A DNA stretch of 64,000 nt from Epiperipatus broadwayi. Its lineage: Eukaryota; Onychophora; Udeonychophora; Euonychophora; Peripatidae. Location of the stretch: contig JAQFVV010006221.1 in NCBI GenBank assembly GCA_028023455.1, forward strand, positions 6,989,011 through 7,053,010. The letters run 5' to 3'. Under the pieces are notes generated by a model. It saw nothing but the letters and a program-made list of their open reading frames with translations, did not search any database and had not been told where the DNA came from. Position numbers and translations under genes: made by a program. The number at the start of each line of letters is the position of its first letter. Within the stretch, counting starts at the first letter, position 1. Positions 1 through 11,830 of this stretch are shown here, piece by piece.

Positions 1-600
1 TAACCTTAAATTCAGTGTATTCACTTCATTATTGAAATAATCTTAACATCATCAATATTATTCATACTAAGAAGGATTTTGTGACTTACAATATGGAATG
101 TAAGATTCAAATTATGTGTTGGAATTTCATGATTAAGATCACTGTCCAAGCATGTCACATTTGCCTCTATGTCAGCAATAGATTGCATCTTGCTACAGTT
201 TGTCATTGTTCTGTCATGAATTCAAATTTCACAGGTAATCTGAGATTACAGGTTTTTTGAGATAATAGCATCTATATCCAAATTTATTAAAATTTCTACA
301 TATTTTGTATTTGTACTTATGAAGGAGATTATTGTATCTTACAGCCATTGTTCAATTCAGATAACCTTAAATTCAATGCAATATCTTCATTATTTAAATA
401 TATAGATAATGTTGACATCAGCTGTAACCTCAAATTGAAATTTCACACCCAAGGCATTTTTCAAAACATATCACATTTGTCATTGCATTAAAAATATCTT
501 AGATTGTATTTTGTTAATTTGTTATTGATCTATTTAGGAATTTTTGACTTCCACTGGTTATAACCTAAAATCACAATGGTTTATATATCTAAATTTATTA
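1..600. repeat. Two-copy tandem repeat, unit about 360 bp
   Basis: The start of the window (TAACCTTAAATTCAGTG...) recurs at about 362 (ATAACCTTAAATTCAATGC). The shared order of landmarks continues through CACATTTG..., a TAGATTG(C/T)AT motif, and ATATCCAAATTTATTAA against ATATCTAAATTTATTAA. The copies are clearly diverged. The array may extend left beyond the window. No coding content was recognised. Confidence 0.55.
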
Positions 601-1290
601 AGTCTTATCTCTGATTTATTGTTGAACATTTACCATACATTTAAAACATTGAAAAACTTTTAAAGTAACAATAAATCTTATGTCATCTTACATTATTTCA
701 GACATAGGTACTTATGTATTAATCCAAGCTATGAAATTTTAGTCACTGTTAAAGTCATTATGATTATCTATGTTTGCTGAATATTTGATAATATATTTTA
801 TTTAATTAAATTTAACTTGCAAAGAAAGTTGTTGAAGATTTCCAGAGTATTTTTATATCTACTACACATGATCTATTAACCTTTAGCTACCAATGACCTA
901 CTTATGCATAAAGATGGCTATCTTTTGCCACATAAATAAACTGACATTAATACAGAAATTGGTTTTATTGTTTAAAGCTTTCTTAAAATGATTCTTGAAA
1001 TATGTAAAAGTTAAATTTACTTACTTAATTAAATAAAACATACTATCAAATATTTGGCAATCATAAGTAATGAAGACTAAAATTTTACTGCCTGGAATAA
1101 TACGTAAATATCCAGATTTGATTTAATCTTAAGTTTAAAAATTTCTAGTCATAATCCGGAGGTTTCACCTTTACATTATCACTCTTTCAGATCAATTAAT
1201 GTGGTAAATTTCTTATTGCATTATTTTGAAGTATAATTTCCATACCTAGATACTACAAATTTATGATCCTTTGACATATAATGGACTTAG
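600..1290. other. No gene seen; AT-rich spacer
   Basis: I see no exon-like segment with splice sites, no transposon terminus and no RNA gene here. It lies between the tandem repeat and the start of the minus-strand LINE relic. Confidence 0.5.
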
Positions 1291-2130
1291 TTATCATTGT
1301 ATATTAAGATTTTTTCTACTATGATGCAATCTTTAGTGGTTCTTTACACAACAGCCAGAAAGCCAGTTACCAAAGAGACAAAGTTTGTGATATTTCACAT
1401 TTCAACTTTATTATTCACTTCCATATACTTGAGATCATCTTCATCATTGACCATTAATTATCAGTTCACTGCAGAATGTTTTTTCCAAGTTTTAAGTAAA
1501 TTTGTTTTTATATGTAGCTTATCTTTTCCACATATGTCCATCATTTTTTAAAAATTTTATTTATCTACTTTATATTTGTTCTCTTTTTAGGTCTGCTAAA
1601 TCCTTTGGGATCCACTTTAAGACTTCACTTATTTATTCACTTATTCTAGTAACATATCCTGTCCAAATCCATTTTAGTCTCTTGATTCTTTCAATGAGAT
1701 CAGTGACATTTTTAAAATTTGTTTATCTATGTGTTTTGCTTTAGATTCTTCTTAATTATTCCTAACATATATCTTTTCATATTTATTTTATAATCTAAAA
1801 TCTCTGCATTGCTCTTCCATTAAATATCCATGTTTCATATCCATATGTAAAAACTAGTAAAACTCAATTATTAAAAATCTTCATTTTCAAACACATAATA
1901 GTCATATATCTTTTAAATTATTTCTAACAAAAATATTCCATCCAAAATCAATTTTATGGCTGCTTTCATTTATTATGTTTCTCTCTGTATTAATAATCTA
2001 AAATATTTGTAATTATTAACTTCTAATTTACTCTTCATTTTCTCCTTTTTAGAAAAGCCATTGACCATTATTTTAATATTTTTATACACTTTTTATTTTG
2101 TGTGGATAAATTTTGTATTTTAGTTTTCAC
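1290..2130 (-). pseudogene. LINE reverse transcriptase, C-terminal part (decayed)
   Basis: Reading the minus strand across several frames gives the C-terminal part of a non-LTR retrotransposon polyprotein. YKYFRLL lies near 2010, a TYG-type segment (FTYGYETWIF) near 1835, and RIKRLKWIWTGYVTRIS near 1650-1700, followed by a WIPKD-like segment and a GHMW-like segment. These match the order seen after the polymerase core in animal LINEs, where a YLG strand is followed by a T(Y)GSETW segment and an R(L)RW.GH(V).R segment. Stops and frameshifts occur throughout, so it is dead. The polymerase core of what is probably the same copy lies at 5.2-5.9 kb, separated by the Merlin-like insertion and rearranged repeats. 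The family resemblance is recalled rather than searched, so I do not assign a clade. Confidence 0.7.
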
Positions 2131-2497
2131 CCACTTCATAATTTCTGATCTAATTTAAACTTTGCATACATATCTAATAACAATACACTTTGTTTTAGAA
2201 GTTGCAAACAATTTTTAGAAAAAATTATCAAAAATTTAAATTTTTAATTTTATATTAAATTTTAATGCTAATGATATCTATAAATGCTCCTTAAGCTGAA
2301 TGATTTGTTTGAAAATTGATTTTGATGATTCATTAATATGTTTTATAAAACTAGAAAGTGAAAAATTAAAAATATAAAAAACAAAATTAAAGTCATGGTT
2401 TTCATAACATAAATGTATTGGAAAAAATAATAAAATTTTTTTATTCAATTTTTACAAATAAAAGCATGACCCAAAATCAAATTTCCAAAGAATCATT

Positions 2498-4519
2498 GGT
2501 TCTAATAAACTATTAACTGTGCAGCCTTGGGTGGCACTGTTTCTGTGTAAAAACACAGAATTATACCGCTTTCGCGGCCGAACCTACGGCTAATATACGA
2601 GTGATCATTAATATACAAGTAGATCGTATGTAGTGGTTATAATACACGGCCAATTCTTCCACGTTCAATAACACTACGTCTACTAACAATACTATGATCG
2701 TATAGTTTGCCGTTGATTTTATTGCGGGTTGAATTGTATTGTCGCTAGAATTTAAGATGAGAATGTGAGCATTGTCATCTTTTTCAAGTGTTTATTTGTT
2801 GATGTTTATGATTTTCTGTATTTCCCAACTGAAAGATTTTTGTGTAGTAGTAATTTTCAGCGTATTATTGATATTTGTCAAAATTTTATTTTTTGGCTAA
2901 TTTTGGCTTTTTTGGGGGTCAAAAAAGACAAAATACAATTTCTCAAGCTCTCTGGCAGACGATTGGAGTTGTTTGCGGAAAAATACCATTTCTGTCGTGA
3001 CTCGGACGAGAGTTGAAAAAGAAGAACAAAATGTCTACCACGTTATATTTGTGGGACATGCCAAACAGAGAAAGTGAGGCAGTTGCATTTTTGCAAGCCC
3101 AAAATATCCTGCCATTCATTACAGTTGATTTAGTTTCGTCATATGTGGTTAATACATTTATTTTCTGGAAAGAATTTGTGTTTTGTTTGTGATTATTTTT
3201 ATCTGTAAATCATGTAATTAACACCGAGAATGACAGTGTTAAAAAAGGGTGGCGTAGTTTGTTGGACATCTCTTGATTGATTGATTTTTAAAAAAAAAAA
3301 AAAAAAATTTCTTCTTTTGACATACCTATTCGTTCCGTTTAGAAGCAAAAAGAGGTTTTTTGTTGTTGTTGTTTTAAATCAATAAGCAGCACGTTAAGTA
3401 GATTTTAAAAATGAACCCGAGCTTAATTTTTGTTGTTAAAAAAAATCAAAATACCGGACGTTTTATTTGTTAGGAAAACAAAAAATCTTTAACAAACTTG
3501 TACGACTCTTAAAAAAGATAAATCCTACAGAATGTAACAAAACCGGTTAACATACATATTTTTTGTGTTAAAAAAACAATACCGCGATTGACTTTTTGGT
3601 TTTTGTTTTGTATGTTTTATTTGTTATTATTAAAAAAAGGCAAAAAAAAATCAAAACCCGTCAACACAAAAAAACAACAACCCATATTTATAAATCTAAG
3701 AGAAAAAAGAAGTCCCGTTTTATTTACTATTATTAAAAAAAAACAAAAAAATCAAAATCCCGTTTTATTTGTTATTATTAAAAAAAACAAAAAAATCAAA
3801 ACACGCCGACCAAAAAAAAAAAAACCCCGTATTTATAAATGTAAGATAAAATACCAAATAATTCTTTTCGTTTATAAGCATATACTGACATCTGAGGCGG
3901 AGTTTGTCAGACAGGTTTGAATTTTTTGTTGCTAAATCAATCGACAGCAAACCCCCTCATTTTTAACATAATTCAAAAAGAAAGTGTCGATTCTAATTTT
4001 AAATAACAACAACAACAACAAAAAAAAGTCGTATGTAAAGCAAATTGTGTATATTTGAGATATTCCAAAAAAAAGTTAAAACTGTCCCTTATTACTTTGA
4101 AATATATCGAATCCAAAACAAAAAAAATAAAAGACGTCTGTAAAAAAGAAACAGTAGATTTAGAATGGAAATCCCCCCCCCCCCCAAATAAAGGCATATG
4201 TCAAAAATTATGTACTTTTGAGATCCAAAAAAAAAAAGGTCAAAGTCTCCTTTATAGTTTGAAATTTATCAAATGAAAACCAAAAAAATAATTATGTCCA
4301 AAAGAAACAACAACAATATATTAAAAAAAAAATAATAATTATGTCTAAAAGAAACAACAACAATATATTAAATATTAAAAAAAAAAAAATTACAGCCATA
4401 TGTCAAAATACGATCTATTAGATAAAAAAAAATCTAGCGGCCCAGTAATGTTATAACACTCTGTTTTTAACTAGAAACAGCGCCACCAAAGGCTGCACAG
4501 TTAATAGTTTACTAGAACC
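2498..4519 (+). mobile_element. Merlin-like DNA transposon, non-autonomous, 2022 bp
   Basis: The ends form inverted repeats: the left begins GGTTCTAATAAACTATTAAC and the right end read backwards begins GGTTCTAGTAAACTATTAAC, with similarity continuing through GTGCAGCC and GGTGGC(A/G)CTGTTTCT for roughly 60 bp. Both sides carry the 8-bp duplication GAATCATT (2490-2497 and 4520-4527). An 8-9 bp duplication and TIRs starting GG are known for Merlin (IS1016/IS1595-related) elements. Inside, an ORF at 3031 starts like the N-terminus of this transposase class. The rest is poly-A-rich filler with short tandem duplications (3645-3830 and 4277-4370), so no full transposase remains. A 15-bp C tract lies at about 4172-4186. 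Confidence 0.7.
3031..3192 (+). pseudogene. Truncated IS1595/Merlin-type transposase N-terminus
   Basis: An ATG in favourable context (AACAAAATGT) opens a 53-codon ORF beginning MSTTLYLWDMPNRESEAVAF and continuing LQAQNILP. An initial short tail followed by an A(I/V)AFLQ...(G/N)(L/I)LP helix just before the zinc-binding segment is what I recall for IS1595/Merlin-family transposases. After ILP the expected Cys-X2-Cys region is missing and an unrelated low-complexity tail runs to the stop, so the catalytic DDE domain was lost, probably by internal deletion. It sits inside the 8-bp-TSD element described above, which supports the family call independently. Assignment is from memory and would need a profile search. 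Confidence 0.5.
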
Positions 4520-5179
4520 GAATCATTTAAAATAAACTTGCAAATAACACCCATTTTGTTTGATGAATAGATTGATATTGTTACAAGAAAGTGGGATATA
4601 ATTGCAAATTTATTTAAATGAGTCTTAGAGAATCTGATTTTGTCCCACAATTTTATTTGTCAAAGATGGAGAAAATTTATTTTTATATGTTTTTGTGTAA
4701 CTTATTTAAATTTTTAGTCTGTCATGATAAAATCTTGTATCTCAATTTTCATTTATTTCCCTATTTCCTGTTTAGTTAAAACTTTGCAAACAGTTTTAGC
4801 CAAAATTAATGAAAAATTTAAATTTTTAATTTTATATGTTAATACTAATAATGTTAGTAGAATAATTGAAAATTGATTTTGAAAATTCAGTGTTACACAT
4901 ATAAAACTAAAAAGTAGAACATAATAACGAAATGAAAGAAATGCTTTTATTCACATAAATGCACTAAAAGTAAAAAAATATTTTTTTTTCAGCTTTCACA
5001 AATAAAAGTATGGGGTAGTCATATTTTACAAATAGAAATATTATTATGATCATTCATAAGTCAGATTCTCAAGGAAACATTTAAATAAATTTGCAACTAA
5101 TTCCCACCTTGTTTTATATGCAATGTTAATCTATTTGTCTGATTTAAAAAAAGATGATTTTTAAATTAACAAATAGATA

Positions 5180-5950
5180 GGCATTAATAAAAGAAATTAG
5201 ATTTTTATTGTATTTATTTAAATGATTCTTTGGGGATCTGATTTGTGAATGATTGTAATGATAATTTTATTTTTAAACATGATTGCCACATGCTTTTATT
5301 TGTGTAAGCTGAAGAAAATTCATTTTTTAATACATTTTCATTTTTTTTTGTTACAATTTATTTTTAGTCCTATTTTCTTATTTGCAATACTTTTTTAAGC
5401 TCTGAAAAATTATTTGCAAAAACAATCATGTTGTCTATGAATTTTAAATGATTTAAGTATTCTCCCCATATTTTTATTTGTTTAGTTTTCTATTTTAATT
5501 CACAAAATACTTGCCATAAACTTTTATAAAAAGTTTTGGAGAGAGGAAATCACACTGTTGTACACTCTTATCAATGTTAATCTTATTGCTGTTACATTTT
5601 GATAAATATTTTTTATGAATTTCTCAAATCCTAAGTTTATATCTTGATGCTACAAAGTCTTAATCATTGCAGAAGTGCTTATAGAATCAAATGACTTTTT
5701 ATAATTTACAAGCTCAAAACATAAAAATAACTAATATTCATTGGGTGTTTTTGTAGCTCTTATAGCCACTTTTAAATCCAGTTTATTCTTTTGGCTGTTT
5801 TGAGTTTAAAGTTCTATGCTAGATATGCTGCAATGTTTATTAAATATCTTGCATAAAACTGATAAAACTAATTTGTTTCAATCATATGTTTCATTTTTTT
5901 TAACTATTTAAAGATATTAGACCAGAGTAAAAGATATATTACATTTTTTT
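5180..5950 (-). pseudogene. LINE reverse transcriptase core (decayed)
   Basis: On the minus strand, YKKSFDSISTSAMIKTL (about 5655-5705) corresponds to the D.(K)KAFD(S) strand of non-LTR reverse transcriptases. Downstream, GEYLNHLKFIDNMIVFAN (about 5400-5460) corresponds to the catalytic strand normally reading YLNHLRFADDIVLFA; here the FADD motif is mutated to FIDN. Upstream, KNKLDLKVAIRA near 5770 fits the Q(A)GFR region. Stops and frameshifts lie between these blocks. Together with the C-terminal relic at 1.3-2.1 kb it forms one minus-strand LINE. A possible further N-terminal part lies beyond the foldback element at 7.08-7.7 kb. Confidence 0.75.
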
Positions 5951-6061
5951 AGTAGAGATATCCGTGACGAAACATTGCTGTTATTGTAATAGTATCATAT
6001 AATTTAGTTGATTGTATTTAGAAACCAATTACCTATTGGCAAATTATAATTTATTATGTCT

Positions 6062-7080
6062 AATTGAAATAAATTGAGATACTGCCTAATCTCTAGCACA
6101 TGTTACAATACTTATCTGACAGCCAATCAGATGTCATGGATAGCTGTACAAATAACATCCAAACCTAAACACACAACAAAGATTTTATGACAAAAGGGCG
6201 GCCACCCTTTTCTCTACTTTTCTTTCTATATATCTAAGCCAGTCATAAGTATTTAAGTTTGAAAGCTTGAAGCTTTAAATATCTTCACCATTAACTCACT
6301 GAGTCTAAATCATAAACGTACAATGCGAAATCCTATGATTTACTACATAGTAATTTTTAGAACACATAACAAGCAGTAAAGTATGTAAATAATATTTTAA
6401 TTTGCGAAGCGCAGATAGTTGAAAATTGAAATAAATTGAGATACTGCCACATCTCTAGTCCTCGTTACAATACTTATCTGACAGCCATGAGAAAAGGGCG
6501 GCCACCCTTTTCTCTACTTTTCTTTCTATATATCTAAGCCATTCGTAAGTATTTAAGTTTGAAAGCTTGAAGCTTTAAATATCTTCACCATTAACTCACT
6601 ATCCATGTCATCTGATTGGCTGTCATATAAGTATTGTAATGAGTGCTAGAGATTTGGCAGTATCTCAATTTATTTCAATTTTCAATTATCTGCACTTCGC
6701 AAATTAAAATATTATTTACATACTTTACTGCTTGTTATGTGTTCTAAAAACTATTATGTAGTAAATCATAGGATTTTGCATTGTACATTTATGATTTAGA
6801 TTCAGTGAGTTAATGGTGAAGATATTTTAAGCTTCAAGCTTTCAAGCCTAAAAACTTAAGACTGGCTTAGATATATAGAAAGAAAAGTAGAGAAAAGGGT
6901 GGCCGCCCTTTTCTTGTAAAATCTTTGTTGTGTGTTTAGGTTTGGATGTTATTTAGACAGCTATCCATGGCATCTGATTGGCTGTCAGATAAGTATTGTA
7001 ACATGTGCTAGAGATTAGGCAGTATCTCAATTTATTTCAATTTTTAACTATCTGCGCTTCGCAAATTAAAATATTATTTA
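6062..7080. mobile_element. Foldback (palindromic) element, nested inverted repeats
   Basis: The two halves are reverse complements. ATTGAAATAAATTGAGATAC at 6062 pairs with its complement near 7021-7040, and the central copy near 6431 pairs with GTATCTCAATTTATTTCAAT at about 6660. Shared blocks on both arms include GCGGCCACCCTTTTCTCTAC, AAGCTTGAAGCTTTAAA, CAGCCAATCAGATG and AATTTGCGAAGCGCAGATAG. Each arm also carries an internal direct duplication of about 370 bp, so there are four related segments. No ORF was found. Possible flanking duplication TATGTCTA (about 6055-6062 and 7078-7085) is tentative. Such structure fits a MITE or foldback transposon that inserted into itself or was duplicated in inverted orientation. 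Confidence 0.7.
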
Positions 7081-7700
7081 TGTCTAAAGTTTTGAATAGG
7101 AGCTTATTTATAATTTCTAATATTTCATTTTCATTTTTTTAAAAATGCCATTACTATATTCTTCCTATCATTTTTGTCAATAATTTCTCTTATTTCTTCA
7201 TAGATTTGATTGCATATCTCACTTTTTTATTCACTTTGAAATTTCAAATGATATTGTTTTGTTGCTTTTTTTTTAAATAAAATTCTATACACTTTGTAAT
7301 ATTATCCTTTATTTTAGTAACAGATTCATATACTTACTATTAAAAAAGCTTCTTTCCAGTATCAAGATATTGTTTTATATTTTTAAAACTTTTGTTCTCT
7401 TTTATATTTTTGTTTATTACTTGAAAATTTTATTGGTTTATATTATTATTTAATTTTCCATGTCATTTTAAAGAATTCTAGATATTTAATTCGTTTAATC
7501 AAGTAATTTTGAAATGTTTTTATATTCTTTTTTTTCATATACTGGTTTGATTCATTAAAAAAATTATTGATGAATTGCTTCTTTTTTGTTATTGCTATCA
7601 GTTATATCTTTCTTTGATGTCTGCAACATTTTAACTGATTTAGAAGTTCTAATTTAAATCCATATGGAGTGTTTCTGAAAGTTAGTGATATCATTTATTA
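7081..7700 (-). pseudogene. Possible N-terminal remainder of the minus-strand LINE
   Basis: Minus-strand frames in this T-rich stretch give short runs such as REIIDKNDRKNIVMAFLKK, reminiscent of the endonuclease-to-RT linker of LINEs. It continues in the correct order and orientation from the RT core at 5.2-5.9 kb, across the foldback element. There is no endonuclease catalytic motif I can name, so this is a positional inference. Confidence 0.3.
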
Positions 7701-10700
7701 AATCTGATTTTCTTGACAGTTTTTGTTGCTAACTTTTCAATTAATATATTATGCCAATCAGAATTTATTGTAATTTCAATATTTGGTACACATGAATGTT
7801 TATATGATATGTGTAATATTGTAGTGGAATAATATATATAAAGTATCTATCTCCAGTGCAATATTGTGAGAATGTAATGTAAATTGTTTTAGTTTATGTT
7901 GAGTTAAAAGAATATTATTTGTGTTTCAAAGTATACATATTATTCTTTATATGTAATGATCATCATCATCATCATCAAGAGATTTTAAGCATGGATTGCA
8001 TGATGATTTTGGTATTAGAGTTAATAAAGGGTATAACCTTGGTTTTAATAATGAAAATAATATCAATTGTAAGAGGTTATAAATAAGACTGAATTATTCA
8101 AATTTGTTCTCTAGCATCCTAACTTTCATAGAAGCAATATATTATTTTATAAGTATTTGAGGGACAACTACAAAATGATGGAGTAGAAAGAATTATATTT
8201 ATCCAGGAAACTGGACTGAATTCCCAAATATTTGTTAAAGGAATTAGAAAAGTAATTTATTGCATTCAAATTTATCTTTATATTTTCCTACTGAAAATGA
8301 TTGTCCCCATGTGAATAAAGCATTTTAATAATAAAACTTAGAAACTGATAATGTATTGTTGTAAATAAGAATCATTTATACTAACAGATATCATGCTATA
8401 ATATTGATGGAATATTTTAACATAAAATTTTAACTAATTTATTTCTACATTGTATCATTATAAATGAAGACTGACATCTGTTTATTCATAATGCCATTAT
8501 GATGTCAAATGTTTAATAAATAGAGAATAAAAATAATATTTCAAGAATATTGGAATTTAATAAATATGCATTATTTTGGATAACTGTTAATGATAATTTT
8601 ACCTTGATTGGATTAGTGAATATCAATAAATTATAGCTTGTGGAATAGACATTGGAACTATTGTGTTTCTTTGAAGTGCCTTCCATGAGGCTTGTGTTCA
8701 GGTTGTATGTTAATACGTAGTTTATTTCTGTATTTATTTGTATAATATTTTATAAATATTATAGATTATTATATTTTAAGTTAGTTAATTGTTTGTTTTT
8801 ATATGTATGAAATAAAAGAAAGTTAAACTTAGTTTAGATTTGAATTTATATTCTAAATTTTAATGATTAATACTTTGATTTGAAATATTATATGTTTATC
8901 AGTTGACTGAAAATTACTTTTGGATATATATGTTATAAGTATAGAAAATCTGAAAGGATTGTATTACAACAATTACTCATTGATATTCTATTTGGAAAAT
9001 AAGGTGAATAAATAAACAATCTTATTATTATTATATTTTATGTAATCAATTACTTTATTATGATAAACAGAGCAAAACTCTCCATACAGTATTAGTATAG
9101 GAAATGTGATCATGTGATACTTTATTATGAATATTATAGAATTATTATTAGCTTTTTTATATTTTAAAAAGTATATTCATACAGCAACATTTTCATTTCA
9201 CATAAATTTTATATATCATATATTAAGCATTAAATAGGTGAATTTTTGCTGTATAAGCACCTATTTTTATTATTATTAATTTAGTTGGAAAATAGATTTC
9301 ATGATATTTAATTAGAGTGTATATCATAAACATTTATTGTTTATTTATCATTTTTTAAATATCTATTATGAATAAATTCTTAATTCATTTAAGCAAATAA
9401 ACTTGCTTTAGTCATCATTTCAATTAATAATGCAAACCTATTGGCTAATAAAATTTTAATATATAGTAGTTGTGAATTGATTTACATCATATATTTTATA
9501 ATATATAATCATAAAATAGTCTGAGAATTTAATGATTGGATCGGTAAATGTATTTATTATTACATATTATTTTCTTTACTGTAAATACAATATATTATTT
9601 TTTGAGCTGAGTATACATCTTATGTGATAATAGATTAAATAATTTGGTATAGCTAGATGTTTAATAACTAATTAGAAGATCACCATCATTATTTTAGTAG
9701 TTATATGCAAGTTATTTTCGGATAAGAAATTTATATCTGAGCTAGTTTGATAGTTCATAAAGTATAAGTATATTAATTATTTAGGTGAAGAATGGTAATT
9801 ATAATTTGATGCCTGCATATATTTTAGACTTATTTATTGGATGTATGTTATAGTAACTCATTATTTAATTAGAAAAATAGTAATTTAATGATGTTATAAA
9901 ATTGGTAATTGCATACATTGAAATTGGTATTTGAATTACATTAAATAGAATGATTTACTTTGCTTAGATTTAAAGCTCATTGGAGTAGATTATATATTTA
10001 ATTTAAATATTAATCTTTTAATATTACTATTTGCTTATAATAAAGGATTAATAATACTATGCATATTAGGGTAATTGTAATTTAGAGTTTAATAACCTGG
10101 CTTTATTGATTTGAAGAATAATTTGTTGTCATTTGCTAATCATATTTATATAAGTGGCAAATAAGAGTCATTTATTTTATGCCATCATGATTTAGATATT
10201 GTAAATTGTAAGGCAATTTGAAGTATTGACTTTTATTTTGTATTATTATAAGTTTAGCACAAATGTGGAGATATGTTAGATGAGTGGACTTTACGTATTG
10301 AGTTTTATTATAGTTTTAGTATATTAAACATTTTATTTCATTACAATTTGATATTGTAAATTTATGAAGGTTTTTAAAAGAGAAAATGTTATATATTTTA
10401 TTAATGATAGATTAATGTGCATAAATTTGTAGAATAACAAAGTCTCTTATGACCATTAAGTATTTTTATTTCATTACAATTAGTTTACCCAACAAGCACA
10501 TGTTAGGATTTATAAGATAGTGTTTCTCTATTAACACTATTTTCATTTTATTTTGTTACAATTGGTGTTTTAAGTTTTCAGGCTATATTAGTCTTTTCTA
10601 TTCTTATATTTGTATTTTGTTACAAATGCTACCAAATGTGGGACATTAAATAAGAGCTATCACAATTTTTATTCTATTACAAATGGGACAGCCAACTTTT

Positions 10701-11150
10701 AGCTTGATTAAAAACTAAAATAATAAAAGTTAAAGTCTCACACATATTTATAGGAGAATTCAGGATCATATCTTTTATATAGTAATAATATTTTCTATAA
10801 ATAGTTGTAATTCATTTAAAAATAAACCCTATATATAATATAGAATAAAACATCTTTATCTACCAACAAAATAATATATGACTATAGCTGTAATATAATC
10901 ATATAATTATAACATATAAAAGCTCTTTTTGGCAATTTTTACATTTTTGCTTTTTTCAATATGTCTTAACTACAAAAATTATCTATATTGCATACATAGT
11001 GACATCTACCAGCTCTATATAATATTAACACAAGCCTATAATTTATGCTTTAATACTTAGTCAATTTAACAAAAATATAAAAATATTACAATAACTTAGT
11101 CAATTTAACAAAATATAAAAATATTTTTCTTAGTAGTTTTATCTCCTCAC
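7700..11150. other. Long AT-rich spacer; no gene seen
   Basis: There is no exon-like segment or transposon terminus. It holds an (ATC)n microsatellite at about 7960-7977, many TTATTATT/ATAATA runs, and a loose series of TTTATTTCATTACAAT-like motifs near 10330, 10466, 10541, 10606 and 10660. A 38-bp tandem duplication (TTAGTCAATTTAACAAAA...) lies at about 11058-11122. The 9058-9120 segment is shared with 19294-19349 (separate entry). Confidence 0.5.
9058..9120 (-). repeat. Dispersed ~60-bp repeat, second copy at 19.3 kb
   Basis: Read on the minus strand this contains TATCACATGATCAC and ACTGTATGGAGAGTTTTGC, the same two blocks in the same order as the 56-bp insert at 19294-19349. Their function is unknown. 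Confidence 0.6.
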
Positions 11151-11830
11151 GAAATCAAATAATTATACGCCAACGTATTCGGCTGTCAATGCGTTGATTG
11201 TTATTACTGAGAATTACGCCGTTGAGGTTCGTAATCAACTGTAACTGCGCCAATTCAGTGTCCAGCGGCACTCTATTGCTCGCTGGATTGCAACTATCAA
11301 TAACACAATATAAAATAATTAATGAGGCAGCCCGGCAAGTAGGTTTAAATAACGAAGATTTATTTAAAGGATTATATATGAGTTAATCACTATTAATATA
11401 TACAAAGTATGAATAATATATACACGCTAATATTATTATATATAAACAAGGGGCCCAAAGGCAGAGTAAAATAATAAAGAGATCGGTACGACCTGTTATA
11501 GCTCCCTAGGTTTACTTTAGCACGTCCGAAGGTAAATCTCTCTGCAAGGCTAGGTGAAGCAAAGGAGTTGACTGGAGCACCCGAGGAAATGTCACATCTA
11601 CCTTTCAAGCGCTTCACTTAGAAAGTGTCCTCTCTCAGTTCAATATTAGATCCATTACTTGTCACGCCTTGATTTTGGAGTAACCTCCCTTCATTGGCCA
11701 TCCGCTGTCCACGTGGTGGTCATCTCTTTAGTTCTTATAGGATCCCTGATTAGATAATGTCACGCCTTTAACATTGTCTATTCTAAGCAATGGCTTTGTT
11801 TACATTATCTAATCCTTCTTGATAAATTAC
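11150..11830. other. GC-richer island of unknown origin
   Basis: Compared with its surroundings this stretch is rich in CpG and G+C, for example TACGCCAACGTATTCGGCTG, GTGTCCAGCGGCACTC and CAAGGGGCCCAAAGG. It holds two copies of TGTCACGCCTT (about 11658 and 11758) and a 13-bp perfect inverted pair GATTAGATAATGT (11748-11760) with ACATTATCTAATC (11802-11814). Short ORFs on both strands (up to 74 codons) match nothing I recognise. A decayed transposon or solo LTR is the likeliest reading, since island edges are abrupt and the sequence lacks splice-bounded coding. I could not find matching terminal repeats or a target duplication. Confidence 0.35.

Larger units (their letters stand above)
2400..5350. 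repeat. Inverted and direct duplications around the Merlin-like element
   Basis: A segment containing TTTTCTTCAGCTTACACAAA, AATAAAAGCATG and CCAAAGAATCATTTAAATAA is on the minus strand at about 5180-5345. It recurs in plus orientation at about 4981-5110 and, in part, at 2440-2497, and on the minus strand near 4600-4680. A related stretch is at about 21640-21700 (plus). The Merlin-like element landed inside one copy: neighbouring copies contain the equivalent unfilled sequence across the GAATCATT target. The segment probably derives from the LINE or an element inserted in it. Confidence 0.5.

Noticed and set aside
3588-3920. 110-codon lysine-rich plus-strand ORF
   Set aside because: It is read through A-tract tandem duplications inside the Merlin-like element; low complexity and no domain.
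7957-7977. Short ATC repeats considered as a CRISPR-like or regulatory array
   Set aside because: Simple trinucleotide microsatellite without spacers.
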